From: Marinobacterium arenosum
GTDB taxonomy: Bacteria; Pseudomonadota; Gammaproteobacteria; Pseudomonadales; Balneatricaceae
Assembly (NCBI RefSeq): GCF_019795155.1
Contig: NZ_JAILYN010000037.1
Span: forward strand, 1 to 45,935
DNA length: 45,935 bases
Direction of reading: 5' to 3'
In this document: positions 10,139 through 18,141 of the stretch, piece by piece
Position numbering within the stretch: the first letter of the stretch is position 1
How the letters are laid out: each line of letters starts with the position of its first letter
Notes under the pieces: generated by a model
Databases searched by the model: none
Told to the model about the DNA's origin: nothing
Seen by the model: only the letters and a program-made list of their open reading frames with translations
Program-made: the position numbers and the translations under genes

Positions 10139-10330
10139 ATGCCCCACCGACAGAAGATCTGGACACGCGAGCAGCTATGCAAGATGAACGAGGAAAACTT
10201 CCTGGTTGAACTGCTCGATATGCTGAAATTCTCCCCCGAGATCAGTGACTCGGACAGCGACGTCGAATCGATGAAATCCAAGCTGGAGGCGATCGAAGAG
10301 AATATCAAAGGGCGTCTCGATTCCATCTGA
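10139..10330 (+). CDS. Small acidic protein (unknown)
   Basis: 63 aa, starting MPHRQKIWTREQL. Acidic, with a predicted helical C-terminal half (SDVESMKSKLEAIEENIKGR). The ATG is seven bases after AGGAG (10127-10131). The bases on the opposite strand also form a long frame, but that one has no ribosome site and odd Ser-rich composition. No family recognised. It is convergent with the HsbR-like gene. Confidence 0.55.
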   Translation: MPHRQKIWTREQLCKMNEENFLVELLDMLKFSPEISDSDSDVESMKSKLEAIEENIKGRLDSI

Positions 10331-10437
10331 GCTGACAAGCGCACAGCAGACAGGCGCGGCTTGCGAGTCGCGCCCGAGAACCCGAAATCCCGATATATAG
10401 AAACAGCATACTGCAGCTCTGGTGACCGGGTTGCCGA

Positions 10438-12180
10438 TTATTCCGGCGGCTGATCATCCCGCCAGCTGAAGCCGACCTCCACGGCAGCCCCGCCATGGCT
10501 GTACTCAATCGATTCACAGAGCGCCACCACCAGACGAATCCCCCGCCCCGCCAGACCATCACCGTAACCGGCTTCGGTGCGGTCCGCCTCCGCCAGCCAA
10601 CGCTGAAAATCGAAACCCTTGCCGCTGTCATGCATACGGACCAGCAGACGCCCTCCACCCTCCAGTGCGGTATAGGTCAACTGAATACGGATGAAGCCTT
10701 CGGTAAGGTGATTCAGCTTCGCCTCTCGTGACGAGAAGTAACGGGCAAAGCCCTGCGGCGTCGATTTCATCTCCGACTTCAACTGCAATACGCCATGGTC
10801 CAGCGCATTGACGTACAGCTCGGTCAGGATCGTAAAGAGACTCTGCCAGTGGGCGGCATTGCCTTGCATCTCCTGCAGCTGGCTCAGCATCATCGGCACC
10901 GGATTGACCCGCTGCAGGCTGGCGCCACGCAACTCAAGCGACCACAGCCAGCTATCCCGGTCAAAGACCAACTCGGGGCTATCCTGATTGACGACTACCC
11001 GGCCCTGGTTGCCGCCCTTCGCGCGTATATTGCAGGGGATCTCCAGCAGCGAGACATCGTCATCCTGCAGGCAGCCGTCCATGAAATCGTCCAATGCCTG
11101 CATCAGGTGGGCGGCCAACTCCCCCGAGTGCGCCGCTTTGACGACGGTTTCAATCAGCCGGTCATCGCCGAACATCTCTCCGACAGGATTACGCGCTTCC
11201 ACCAATCCATCGCTGTACAGCAGAATCCGATCGCTGGATGCGACCGGCAGCACATCGACGCCGGTCGGTTCGAAATCGGTCATGATCCCCAGCGGCGGAT
11301 CGGCCGAACTGATGCGGTGACGAATATCCCCATCGCGGGGCGAGATCACCAGCACCTCCGGCATGCCGCAGTTCCAGACATACAACTGCCCCGCCTCGGC
11401 ATCCAGGGTCACCAACGTGGCGGCCAGGAACTTGCCGGTCGGCAGCAATTTCATCAACTTCAGGTTTATCTGACGGAGTATCTCATCACCGCTGAACCCC
11501 TTTTGAGTCATCGCCCGGAAGGTTTCCGATAGCGGTAGCGCCCCCACCACCGACGCCAGACCATGGCCGGTAAAGTCGCCCAGCAAGACATTCAAGTTGC
11601 CGTTCGGCCGAAAAGCGCTGAGCTGTACATCGCCACAAAAGGTTTCCGCCGGCCGTTTCAGCGAGCGGATCCGGTTCAATGCACTGTTGTCGCCCTCGAT
11701 CGCGCCGCGCAACAGCTGCTCGGCGATCTCCTCGTCCCGCTGCAGCAGGCTGTGCAGCTGCTGTACCCGTGAATACAACCGACGGATCCGCTGCATCGAC
11801 AGCAGCTTCGCCTTCAGCGCTCCCAGGCTGATCGGCCGCCGGAAAAAATCATCGGCCCCCGCCTCGATGCAACGCTCCATCAATTGCTCATCATCTGAAC
11901 TGGTAACGAACAGAATCGGCACGAACCGGTCGCCGCACATTGCCCGGATCTGCTTGGCCGTCTCGATACCATCCATCACCGGCATCAATACATCGATGAG
12001 AACGATCCAGGGCGAATGCTGCCGGAACAGCGCCACGCCACGCGCGCCGTTGTCCGCCAGCAGCACCTCGAACCCCAGATGCTGCAGCATTCCCTTTAGC
12101 AACAGCCGGTTGGTTTCCAGATCATCCACCACCAGTACCGTATCATTGACCTGCTCCGGTCGCGTTCCGGTCAGTTCCAC
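10438..12180 (-). CDS. HsbR-like response regulator / PP2C phosphatase / anti-sigma-type kinase
   Basis: 580 aa in three parts. Receiver domain, residues 13-130: VVDD, phospho-acceptor Asp63 in LIDVLMPVMDG. SpoIIE/RsbU PP2C phosphatase, about 175-395: LLGDFTGHGLAS, ILLYSDGLVEARN, DDDVSLLEI. HATPase, about 430-578: ELYVNALDHGVL and HDSGKGFD. In Pseudomonas HsbR this architecture dephosphorylates or phosphorylates the STAS protein HsbA and controls its partner switching toward motility or biofilm. It starts with GTG at 12180 after GAGGGGTAAGCGG, just four bases past the STAS gene stop, so the two are translationally linked. Odd: the receiver's usual Lys before Pro is Arg115 (FFRRPIS). Confidence 0.88.
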   Translation of the reverse strand: MELTGTRPEQVNDTVLVVDDLETNRLLLKGMLQHLGFEVLLADNGARGVALFRQHSPWIVLIDVLMPVMDGIETAKQIRAMCGDRFVPILFVTSSDDEQLMERCIEAGADDFFRRPISLGALKAKLLSMQRIRRLYSRVQQLHSLLQRDEEIAEQLLRGAIEGDNSALNRIRSLKRPAETFCGDVQLSAFRPNGNLNVLLGDFTGHGLASVVGALPLSETFRAMTQKGFSGDEILRQINLKLMKLLPTGKFLAATLVTLDAEAGQLYVWNCGMPEVLVISPRDGDIRHRISSADPPLGIMTDFEPTGVDVLPVASSDRILLYSDGLVEARNPVGEMFGDDRLIETVVKAAHSGELAAHLMQALDDFMDGCLQDDDVSLLEIPCNIRAKGGNQGRVVVNQDSPELVFDRDSWLWSLELRGASLQRVNPVPMMLSQLQEMQGNAAHWQSLFTILTELYVNALDHGVLQLKSEMKSTPQGFARYFSSREAKLNHLTEGFIRIQLTYTALEGGGRLLVRMHDSGKGFDFQRWLAEADRTEAGYGDGLAGRGIRLVVALCESIEYSHGGAAVEVGFSWRDDQPPE

Positions 12181-12184
12181 CCGC

Positions 12185-12493
12185 TTACCCCTCGATGGTG
12201 ATAAAGCGTTCGAACTTGGCGATATCGAGGATCTTGCGGATGGTCTGGTTGGGATGGCGGATCACCAGATTCCCCCCCAGGGTTTCGGCGTGCTCCTTGA
12301 GCAACAGGATCATCCCCAGCGCCGAACTGTCCATATAATCCGCATCCTGCAGATCCAGTGCGAAGCTGGTCCCCGGCGCTTGCTCGCTCTGGTAGCTGTC
12401 CCGAAAATCCTGGTGCAACGAAAAATCGAACCGGTCACTGACACGGATGATGATGCTGTTTCCTTCATCGGATCTGCTGGTTGAAATCGCCAT
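12185..12493 (-). CDS. HsbA-like STAS anti-sigma-factor antagonist
   Basis: 102 aa, a single STAS domain. ADYMDSSALGMILLLKEHAE carries the phosphorylatable Ser (Ser56 in DSS), as in SpoIIAA/RsbV/HsbA. The ATG at 12493 follows AAGGAGAGGGAAC. It is the first gene of a two-gene unit with the phosphatase/kinase at 10438, its expected modifying enzyme. In Pseudomonas the same pair is linked to an anti-sigma factor (FlgM) and a diguanylate cyclase; neither is in this window next to it. Confidence 0.85.
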   Translation of the reverse strand: MAISTSRSDEGNSIIIRVSDRFDFSLHQDFRDSYQSEQAPGTSFALDLQDADYMDSSALGMILLLKEHAETLGGNLVIRHPNQTIRKILDIAKFERFITIEG

Positions 12494-12647
12494 GTTCCCT
12501 CTCCTTGATATACGTAATCGGCCAAGCCGGCGCTGTCCGATTGTCCACCTGTTCGTTTGCTTATCCTGCCGGTACGCACCGCAGCCAACCCGGCCGGTAG
12601 AACTACCTGCGCTCAGCATACCGCCGCCACAGCCGGAAACGCCATAA

Positions 12648-12818
12648 GAAAGCGGATGAAACCCGCCTGATTCAGCAGCCGGGTGCACCGTCTTACACCG
12701 ACTGCGGGCTGCACAGGCCGCGGGCCTCCAGCCGGAAAACGGTCGGACAGTGCTGATAAGTAATAGCAGCCGTTCGGCAATACGCCACTGCCGGCCTGCT
12801 GAATCGGCTCCGCTTTCC
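12648..12818. repeat. Imperfect long inverted repeat (REP pair-like)
   Basis: The left arm has GAAAGCGGA (12648-12656) and GATTCAGCAGCCGG (12669-12682). The right arm has CCGGCCTGCTGAATC (12791-12805) and TCCGCTTTCC (12809-12818), the same elements in reverse order and strand, enclosing about 110 bases. The layout fits two REP-like units facing each other upstream of the STAS gene. Confidence 0.5.
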
Positions 12819-12824
12819 GCTATC

Positions 12825-13153
12825 ACAACGTAGTGGTTTCCTATCGTTCATAGATTTCAAGCAATCAAAAAACACTTATCGAGATATCAAAAATAAATTT
12901 ACGATCAATCAAAAGTTATAAAAAACATCCCTTAACAACAAATCGATATAAAAACAGGAAAATAAAAACCCTTAAGAATCAAATAGTTATAACGACAGTT
13001 TCTCTTCTGACAGAATCCCGCCATTCTTTTGAAAAACCCTTTAAGTTCAAACAGTTACAGCTACAGATGAGAAACAACCGACTTTTGATTGATCATTTTT
13101 TGATATAAAATCATCAATACAAATAGGAGATAACTCAGAACTGGATATTCGAT
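12825..13153. other. AT-rich intergenic island
   Basis: About 330 bases at clearly lower GC than either flank, full of A tracts, with no gene. It ends with ATTGATCATTTTTTGAT and a TATAAA at 13104-13109 that could be a promoter for 13154-13411. A xenogeneic silencer (H-NS/MvaT type) would be expected to bind such a stretch; that is inference. Confidence 0.5.
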
Positions 13154-13411
13154 ATGCAAGAAAGGGAGATAAAACTGCTGTTCAAAGCGGGCGTATTCGA
13201 CTCCTGTCAGGCGATTCCGGTATCGATGGCACGTGGCTGGACGTTGAAGTTCGTTACCAAGCAGGACGAAGTCATTACGCTGAACCTGCAGCGCAGCAAG
13301 GAGGAGCGGGAGTTCAAGAGCCTGGATGGCGCAGCGGCGGTCGCACGGCGGATCGGCTTCGAATGGCTGAATGTACAGATCGGCGATCTGAAATGGCGTG
13401 AGAAGGTCTGA
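13154..13411 (+). CDS. Small conserved-looking hypothetical protein
   Basis: 85 aa, starting MQEREIKLLFKAGVF; basic, mixed alpha/beta prediction, no membrane segment. The pattern DSCQAIPVSMARGWTLKF, LQRSKEEREFKSLDGAAAVARRIGF suggests a compact domain, but I do not know the family. The ATG at 13154 has no ribosome site at normal distance; the nearest AGGAG is at 13125-13129, 24 bases upstream, so expression may be weak or start elsewhere. Codon use matches the GC-rich genome although the upstream region is AT-rich. Confidence 0.6.
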   Translation: MQEREIKLLFKAGVFDSCQAIPVSMARGWTLKFVTKQDEVITLNLQRSKEEREFKSLDGAAAVARRIGFEWLNVQIGDLKWREKV

Positions 13412-13434
13412 TCAACTGAGCAGTGTCAGCGGGT

Positions 13435-13460
13435 GCCGGCAAATCCCGAGATCTGCCGGC
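13435..13460. terminator. Hairpin between convergent genes
   Basis: GCCGGCA and TGCCGGC form a 7-bp stem around 12 bases, without a T tract, between the small protein gene and the convergent SlyD-like gene. A weak terminator at best. Confidence 0.35.
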
Positions 13461-13513
13461 GATAGTCGTGAGCGGCCAAGAGAACCGCAGGCCCGGACGG
13501 GATGGGCGAAAGC

Positions 13514-13978
13514 TTAAAGCGCGGTACGGCCCTGTGCCAGCTCGTCGGTAGTGGCGTCGCGCACGCTGACCACTTCGATATCGTAGGTCAGGGTATGGCC
13601 GGCCAGCGGATGATTGCCGTCGACGGTCACCTCATCATCGCTGAGCTCGACGATCTCGACCAGCTGTTGTTGGCCCTCTTCATCCTGCACCTGGTAGTGC
13701 ATCCCGACGGCCAGCTCGGCATCGCCGAACTCGCTGCGCTTGATGGTCTGCACCAGGCCGTTATCGCGGCGGCCGTAGCCTTGATCCGGATGGATTTCGA
13801 CACGGAAGCTGTCACCCGCTTCCCGCCCCTCCAGCGCGTTCTCCAGCCCGGGAATAATATTGCGGTGGCCATGCAGATAGGGCAATGGCTCGCCATCATG
13901 GGAATCGTCCAGTACCTGTTGCTGGGCATCGGACAGGGTGTAGTGGAACGCCACCACTTTATCGGCGGAAATCTTCAT
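13514..13978 (-). CDS. SlyD-like FKBP-type peptidyl-prolyl isomerase
   Basis: 154 aa. FKBP fold with the inserted-flap (chaperone) domain of SlyD/SlpA: VVAFHYTLSDA, then PLPYLHGHRNIIPGLENALEG, the insert, and HPLAGHTLTYDIEVVSV. It catalyses cis/trans isomerisation of Xaa-Pro bonds and assists folding in the cytoplasm. The C-terminal His/Cys-rich metal-binding tail of E. coli SlyD is missing. The ATG at 13978 (MKISADKV) follows GAGGAATACCG. The esterase gene ends 10 bases upstream on the same strand, so pdxH, the esterase and this gene probably form one transcript. Confidence 0.88.
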   Translation of the reverse strand: MKISADKVVAFHYTLSDAQQQVLDDSHDGEPLPYLHGHRNIIPGLENALEGREAGDSFRVEIHPDQGYGRRDNGLVQTIKRSEFGDAELAVGMHYQVQDEEGQQQLVEIVELSDDEVTVDGNHPLAGHTLTYDIEVVSVRDATTDELAQGRTAL

Positions 13979-13988
13979 CGGTATTCCT

Positions 13989-14666
13989 CTAAAGCTGGTT
14001 CGGGTCAAGCCGGGCGTTTATCCACAGCCCGAGATCGGTTATTTCATCCGCACAGACCTCATGGGCCATCGGATAGCTCTGCCACTGAGGACTGAAGCCC
14101 AGAGATTGCAGACGCTGCAGTGCGTTTTCCCCAAGTGCGTAAGGGACCACATCATCCACAAGACCGTGCGCTATCCACAGCGAAAAATCCACCTCACGTC
14201 GCAGTTTCGGCGCCGGATCGGTCGCCAGGTAGGTGGACAACGCGGCCACACCGGCCAGTCCTTGTGGGTAACTCAAGCCGAGCTGATAGGCCACCGCACC
14301 ACCTTGAGAGAACCCCACCAGCAGGATCCGCTCAGGCGCGATTCCGCCGGCAATCTGCTCGGCGACCAGCGCACCGATCTGCTCGACCGACTGCTGCAGG
14401 CTGGCCTCGTCGATCTCCCGCCCCTGGCCCATCGACAGGATGTCGTACCAGGCACGCATCGGCCAGCCGTTGTTGACGGTTACCGGCCGTACCGGCGCCT
14501 GTGGAAAGATAAACCGTACCGCCAGCTGTGGCGGCAGCTTCAACCAGGGCACCACCGGCACGAAATCATGGCCGTCGGCACCGAGGCCGTGCAGCCAGAT
14601 CACCACCGCATCGGCTTGACCGGGCGGCTCCAGGCAGACCGCCTGTTCGCTTTCGATCAGCTTCAT
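13989..14666 (-). CDS. Carboxylesterase / phospholipase family alpha/beta hydrolase
   Basis: 225 aa, of the acyl-protein thioesterase/carboxylesterase family that hydrolyses short-chain esters; cytoplasmic. Motifs: VIWLHGLGADGHDF (oxyanion region), nucleophile Ser in GFSQGG, Asp in HGLVDDVVPY, His in MAHEVCADE. The start ATG at 14666 overlaps the pdxH stop by four bases (ATGA), indicating translational coupling. Confidence 0.9.
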   Translation of the reverse strand: MKLIESEQAVCLEPPGQADAVVIWLHGLGADGHDFVPVVPWLKLPPQLAVRFIFPQAPVRPVTVNNGWPMRAWYDILSMGQGREIDEASLQQSVEQIGALVAEQIAGGIAPERILLVGFSQGGAVAYQLGLSYPQGLAGVAALSTYLATDPAPKLRREVDFSLWIAHGLVDDVVPYALGENALQRLQSLGFSPQWQSYPMAHEVCADEITDLGLWINARLDPNQL

Positions 14667-15310
14667 GGCTGCAACCGGTCGATCTGCCAGCCCTGTTCGG
14701 TCAGGGTATAGCGGAAACGATCGTGCAGCCGGTTTTCCCGCCCCTGCCAAAACTCGAACTTGCTGGGCACCAGCCGATAGCCGCCCCAGCGTTGCGGCCG
14801 TGGCAGGTTTTCGTCCGGGTGCCGCTGCTTCAGCTGCTCAACCTGACGCTCCAGCGTTGCACGGCTATCGACCACCTGGCTTTGATGGGAGGCAGCGGCG
14901 CTGAGTCGACTACCGAACGGCCGCTCGTTGAAATACTGCTCGGCCTGCGCCGGTGACAACCGCTCCACCCGGCCCTGGACACGCACCTGGCGCTCCAGTC
15001 CGTACCAGTAAAACATCAGTTCCGCCTGCGGGTTCTCCGCCAGTTCACGGCCCTTCTGGCTTTCATAGTCGGTGTACCAGGCGAAACCTTCCTGATCGAA
15101 ATGCTTCAGCAACACGATGCGGGCCGACGGCATGCCGCTGGCACTGGCGGTCGCCAGGGTCATCGAGGTGGCATCATCCGGCGATACCTCGGTGGCCTGC
15201 TGCAGCCAGTGGGCGAACTGGGCGACCGGATCATCCTGCAGGGTTTCACGCTGCAGGGGTTCGGCCAGGTATTCCCGCCGCAGCGCTTTGTAATCGTGAC
15301 TGTTGCTCAT
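14663..15310 (-). CDS. pdxH: Pyridoxamine 5'-phosphate oxidase
   Basis: FMN enzyme making pyridoxal 5'-phosphate from pyridoxamine or pyridoxine 5'-phosphate, the last step of vitamin B6 synthesis and salvage; cytoplasmic dimer; 215 aa, typical length. Family signatures: ARIVLLKHFDQEGFAWYTDYESQKG (FMN and substrate), the dimer and phosphate region FNERPFGSRLSAAASHQSQ, and the C-terminal WGGYRLVPSKFEFWQGRENRLHDR. I preferred ATG 15310 (MSNSHDY) over the in-frame ATG three codons upstream because GAGAG is correctly spaced for it. First gene of the apparent pdxH-esterase-slyD unit. Confidence 0.96.
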   Translation of the reverse strand: MSNSHDYKALRREYLAEPLQRETLQDDPVAQFAHWLQQATEVSPDDATSMTLATASASGMPSARIVLLKHFDQEGFAWYTDYESQKGRELAENPQAELMFYWYGLERQVRVQGRVERLSPAQAEQYFNERPFGSRLSAAASHQSQVVDSRATLERQVEQLKQRHPDENLPRPQRWGGYRLVPSKFEFWQGRENRLHDRFRYTLTEQGWQIDRLQP

Positions 15311-15501
15311 CGGATGCACTCTCTAGTCAGTCGTTTGATGGCGCCATCATACCACTAGCGCACGCCACACCCGAGCCCCGTCGATAAGGCAAAACTATCA
15401 ACGACAGATAAACAATTAATTATATATAAAGAAATATTTTGCCTAGTATCGTCTCCATCGAAAGCAAACACTTCCCGACGAATTTCCAAAGGAGCTGAAC
15501 C

Positions 15502-16236
15502 ATGTTCAACGATATGACCGGCAACCGCGTTCCCCAGGTTACCTTCCGTACCCGCGCCAACAACGACTGGCATGAGATCACCAGCAACGAGCTGTTCGAC
15601 GGTAAAACCGTGGCGGTATTCGCCCTGCCGGGTGCTTTCACACCCACCTGTTCCTCCACCCATGTGCCACGCTACAACGAGCTGGCCGGCGTGCTGAAGC
15701 AGAACGGTGTCGACGATATCCTCTGTGTTTCGGTCAACGATCCGTTCGTCATGGAAGCCTGGCAGCAGGATCAGAACGCCGAAAACATCCGCTTCATCCC
15801 GGATGGCAATGGCGAATTTACCGATAAGATGGGGCTGCTGGTCGACAAGAGCGAGCTGGGCTTCGGCAAGCGCTCCTGGCGCTACTCGATGCTGGTCCGC
15901 GACGGGGTGATCGAGCAGATGTTTATCGAACCGAACAAGCCGGGCGACCCGTTCGAAGTATCCGATGCCGACACCATGCTGAACTACCTGAACCCGCAGG
16001 CCAAGGAGCCGGAGTTCGTAACCCTGTTCAGCAAACCGGGCTGCCCGCACTGCGCCCGCGCCAAGGCACTGTTGAGCGACCGCGGTATGCCATATGAGGC
16101 GATCGAACTGAGCGACCGGGTGACCTCCCGTTCCCTGCGCGCCGTCACCGGTCAGGGCACCTGGCCGCAGGTCTACATCAGCGGCAATCTGATCGGTAGC
16201 GCCGACGACCTGGAAGCCTACCTGGCGGCCCGCTAA
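15502..16236 (+). CDS. Peroxiredoxin-glutaredoxin fusion (Prx5/Grx hybrid)
   Basis: 244 aa. An N-terminal peroxiredoxin-5 domain (peroxidatic Cys50 in PGAFTPTCSSTH) is joined to a C-terminal glutaredoxin with active site CPHC (Cys181/Cys184), then GTWPQVYISGNLIGSADDL. Such hybrids reduce hydrogen and alkyl peroxides using glutathione through their own glutaredoxin domain; cytoplasmic. The ATG at 15502 follows AAAGGAGCTGAACC. The AT-rich upstream region (15384-15420) shows a weak resemblance to an OxyR site (one good half, CTAT), not enough to call. It has its own strong terminator. Confidence 0.95.
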   Translation: MFNDMTGNRVPQVTFRTRANNDWHEITSNELFDGKTVAVFALPGAFTPTCSSTHVPRYNELAGVLKQNGVDDILCVSVNDPFVMEAWQQDQNAENIRFIPDGNGEFTDKMGLLVDKSELGFGKRSWRYSMLVRDGVIEQMFIEPNKPGDPFEVSDADTMLNYLNPQAKEPEFVTLFSKPGCPHCARAKALLSDRGMPYEAIELSDRVTSRSLRAVTGQGTWPQVYISGNLIGSADDLEAYLAAR

Positions 16237-16264
16237 GCCGCCCTCGCCAATCCTTTACGCGTTC

Positions 16265-16290
16265 GCCCGGCCCCGTGCCGGGCTTTTTTA
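16265..16290 (+). terminator. Intrinsic terminator after the peroxiredoxin gene
   Basis: GCCCGGC and GCCGGGC stem, 5-base loop, then TTTTTT and a further T-rich run. 29 bases after the stop. Confidence 0.9.
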
Positions 16291-16316
16291 TTTTTGCGGT
16301 AACGACCACCTACCCG

Positions 16317-16435
16317 CTTGTAGCTTGTAGCTTGTGGCTTGTGGCTTGTGGCTTGTGGCTTGTGGCTTGTGGCTTAGGGCTTATGGCTTGTGGCTTGTGG
16401 CTTATGGCGTGAGGCTTATGGCTTGAAGCTTGAAA
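16317..16435. repeat. 17-unit 7-bp tandem repeat (CTTGTGG)
   Basis: Exactly 119 bases made of 17 heptamers: CTTGTAG twice, CTTGTGG six times, CTTAGGG, then CTTATGG, CTTGTGG twice, CTTATGG, CGTGAGG, CTTATGG, CTTGAAG and CTTGAAA. It is most uniform in the middle and decays at the ends, typical of slippage. It lies between the peroxiredoxin terminator and the lipoprotein gene. It has no coding role that I can support; long minus-strand frames through it encode only Ser-His-Lys-Pro-Gln-Ala type repeats. Confidence 0.95.
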
Positions 16436-16503
16436 CAAGCAAAACCTTCCCTTGTTCGTCCGGATCGGGCAGCATGACGAGAAAGCCGCAGTGGGAGGTG
16501 TAG

Positions 16504-17190
16504 ATGCGCAGTCTGACAATCATGATGCTGGCGCTGCTTTTGACAGCCTGTGCCAGCCAGCCCGATAAACCCTTCCACTTCAAGAACCTGGCCAAGTCCG
16601 ATATCGATATGGTGGCGGACCGCCATCACCAGGCGATCAGCGGGCTGACCCGTCAACTGGCGATAAAACTGTACAAGCGCAACCCCCGCGAACTGGCCAA
16701 GGCCAACGGCGTTACCCTGGAACGACGCTTGAAACTACTATTCCCGATCAATCGCGCCAGCCGCAAGCATGCCGAACTGGCAAAACGCGACAGCGTCGCG
16801 GCGGTGCAGTTGGCGTTCGATCCCGAGTTCAACGGCGATCGGGTATTCGCGTTGATGGTCGGTGTCACCGGAATGCTGAATGCCGCCTACAACGGCCAAC
16901 GGGAGTTCTTCCTGACCGACGAACTGGACCAGCAGAAGCTGTACCACAGCGCCCGCAACCTGGAGGTGATCGCCTGGCAGCTACGTAATAAGCGCGGCGA
17001 AGACGGTAAGCTGCTGATCCTCAGCAACGGCAGCACACCGGAAGGGATTGAGAACCTCAGCTACGAGCGGCTGTTCGGTAAAATGATCGCACTGCAGGAT
17101 ATGCTGGCCCAGGTGGTGGCCGACAAATCGAGCCGCGCCATCAACCGGGTGGTGCACAGCGCCGCCTCAATGACCCTGCTGCCGATCTGA
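16504..17190 (+). CDS. Putative lipoprotein (unknown function)
   Basis: 228 aa. Signal peptide and lipobox LLTAC (Cys16), with Ala at +2 of the mature form, so probably sorted to the outer membrane. The rest is helical and charged, with a repeated Arg/Lys-rich segment (KLYKRNPRELAKANG, LERRLKLLFPINRASRKH) and a hydrophobic segment VFALMVGVTGMLNAAY. The ATG at 16504 follows GGGAGGTGTAG. No named family recognised. Confidence 0.8.
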   Translation: MRSLTIMMLALLLTACASQPDKPFHFKNLAKSDIDMVADRHHQAISGLTRQLAIKLYKRNPRELAKANGVTLERRLKLLFPINRASRKHAELAKRDSVAAVQLAFDPEFNGDRVFALMVGVTGMLNAAYNGQREFFLTDELDQQKLYHSARNLEVIAWQLRNKRGEDGKLLILSNGSTPEGIENLSYERLFGKMIALQDMLAQVVADKSSRAINRVVHSAASMTLLPI

Positions 17191-17236
17191 GTGTTTCGGC
17201 AACCTCCTGATCCGGCTGTTGGAAGCAAAAAACAAG

Positions 17237-17366
17237 TCGCCCGCGGAGCGGGCTACGGACCACAGGAACCCTGTAGGGCGTCACCCGGGGCGCCACCGCC
17301 GCTGGCGGTTAAAACGCCTATCGGCGTTTGGCCGGCCAGGCCTACCCGGCCGGGTCCGGCCCTACA
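17237..17366. repeat. REP-like nested-hairpin element
   Basis: Begins with GCCCGC-GGA-GCGGGC. It then has TGTAGGGC (17272-17279), closed by GCCCTACA (17359-17366), enclosing smaller hairpins CCGCC/GGCGG and AAACGCC/GGCGTTT. The 95-base closed structure between the convergent lipoprotein and DUF2959 genes looks like a miniature mobile or REP composite element. Confidence 0.6.
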
Positions 17367-17406
17367 TTGGCGTGGTGAAGAACCCGCGGGAGTTCCAGCC
17401 TAAAAC

Positions 17407-18057
17407 CTACTGCCGGTTCTCCAGGGTCTGGATAAAACGGTCAGACTCTGCAATGGCCTGCTGCATATCGCGCACCAGCAGGTCGATATTCTGTTTGATA
17501 CCGGCGAACTCGCCCTTCAACGCGCCAATCGCCCGGGCATTGAGGTTGTGCTTCAGGTACAGCACGTTGTCCTGCAACGACGCCAGCACCGGCGCCATAC
17601 GCCGCTCGGCCCGCTGCATTGAGGCCAGCAGCTGGCGGTAACGTGCCTGGGTGCTGCGTAGCTGACGGGCGCTCTGACTCCGCAGCTTGGCGTTGCTGTA
17701 CAGCTCCAGCTCCTGCTGCCACTCCTCGAACAGCGCCTCGGCCACATCCTCCACCTTGTCGATCCGCTCGCTCACCGCGTCGGCCGCCGCCTTGCTGTCG
17801 TCGTACTCCGCCTGCAGTCGATCGTACAGGTTCTCCAGTTCGCCACCGTCGAACTGTACCACCGAGCGGAACTGGCTGAGCGCGTCGCGGAACTGCTGCT
17901 GCGCCTCCTGCTGGGCATCGCGCGCCTCGCCGACCCGGTCGACCAGGATCTCCCGCTTATGCACACCGACCTGTTCCATTGCCGAGTAGTAGGCACTCTG
18001 GCAACCACTGAGCAGTACCGCCAGCGACAGCGCCGCCAACACCTTTTTCATTAACAT
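17407..18057 (-). CDS. DUF2959 family lipoprotein
   Basis: 216 aa. Signal peptide with lipobox LLSGC, followed by YYSAMEQVGVHKREILVDRVGEARDAQ, the hallmark opening of DUF2959. The remainder is mostly coiled coil (residues 50-210, Gln/Glu/Ala-rich). Role unknown; a periplasm-facing lipoprotein is inferred. The start ATG at 18057 is seven bases after GGGGAAAA; another in-frame ATG lies two codons later. The 84-base gap and same orientation suggest possible co-transcription with the kinase gene upstream. Confidence 0.85.
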   Translation of the reverse strand: MLMKKVLAALSLAVLLSGCQSAYYSAMEQVGVHKREILVDRVGEARDAQQEAQQQFRDALSQFRSVVQFDGGELENLYDRLQAEYDDSKAAADAVSERIDKVEDVAEALFEEWQQELELYSNAKLRSQSARQLRSTQARYRQLLASMQRAERRMAPVLASLQDNVLYLKHNLNARAIGALKGEFAGIKQNIDLLVRDMQQAIAESDRFIQTLENRQ

Positions 18058-18141
18058 CTGATCGTTTTCCCCAGGGCCTATTCGCACTCTGTTCGATAGC
18101 CGCGTTACCGCCGCGGTCATCGAATTTAGTGTGAACAGGTC

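Noticed and set aside
10033-10344. 103-codon minus-strand frame opposite the 63-residue acidic protein
   Set aside because: Ser-rich shadow without ribosome site; the plus-strand frame has AGGAG at proper spacing.
15384-15420. OxyR-like site before the peroxiredoxin-glutaredoxin gene
   Set aside because: Only the CTAT half and a few positions match; the second half fits poorly. It needs a matrix scan or footprint.
16317-16435. CRISPR array
   Set aside because: Units are 7 bp and contiguous, with no spacers and no cas genes.
16310-16519. Minus-strand frame of Ser-His-Lys-Pro-Gln-Ala repeats
   Set aside because: Produced by the 7-bp tandem array; no start signal and an unlikely protein.
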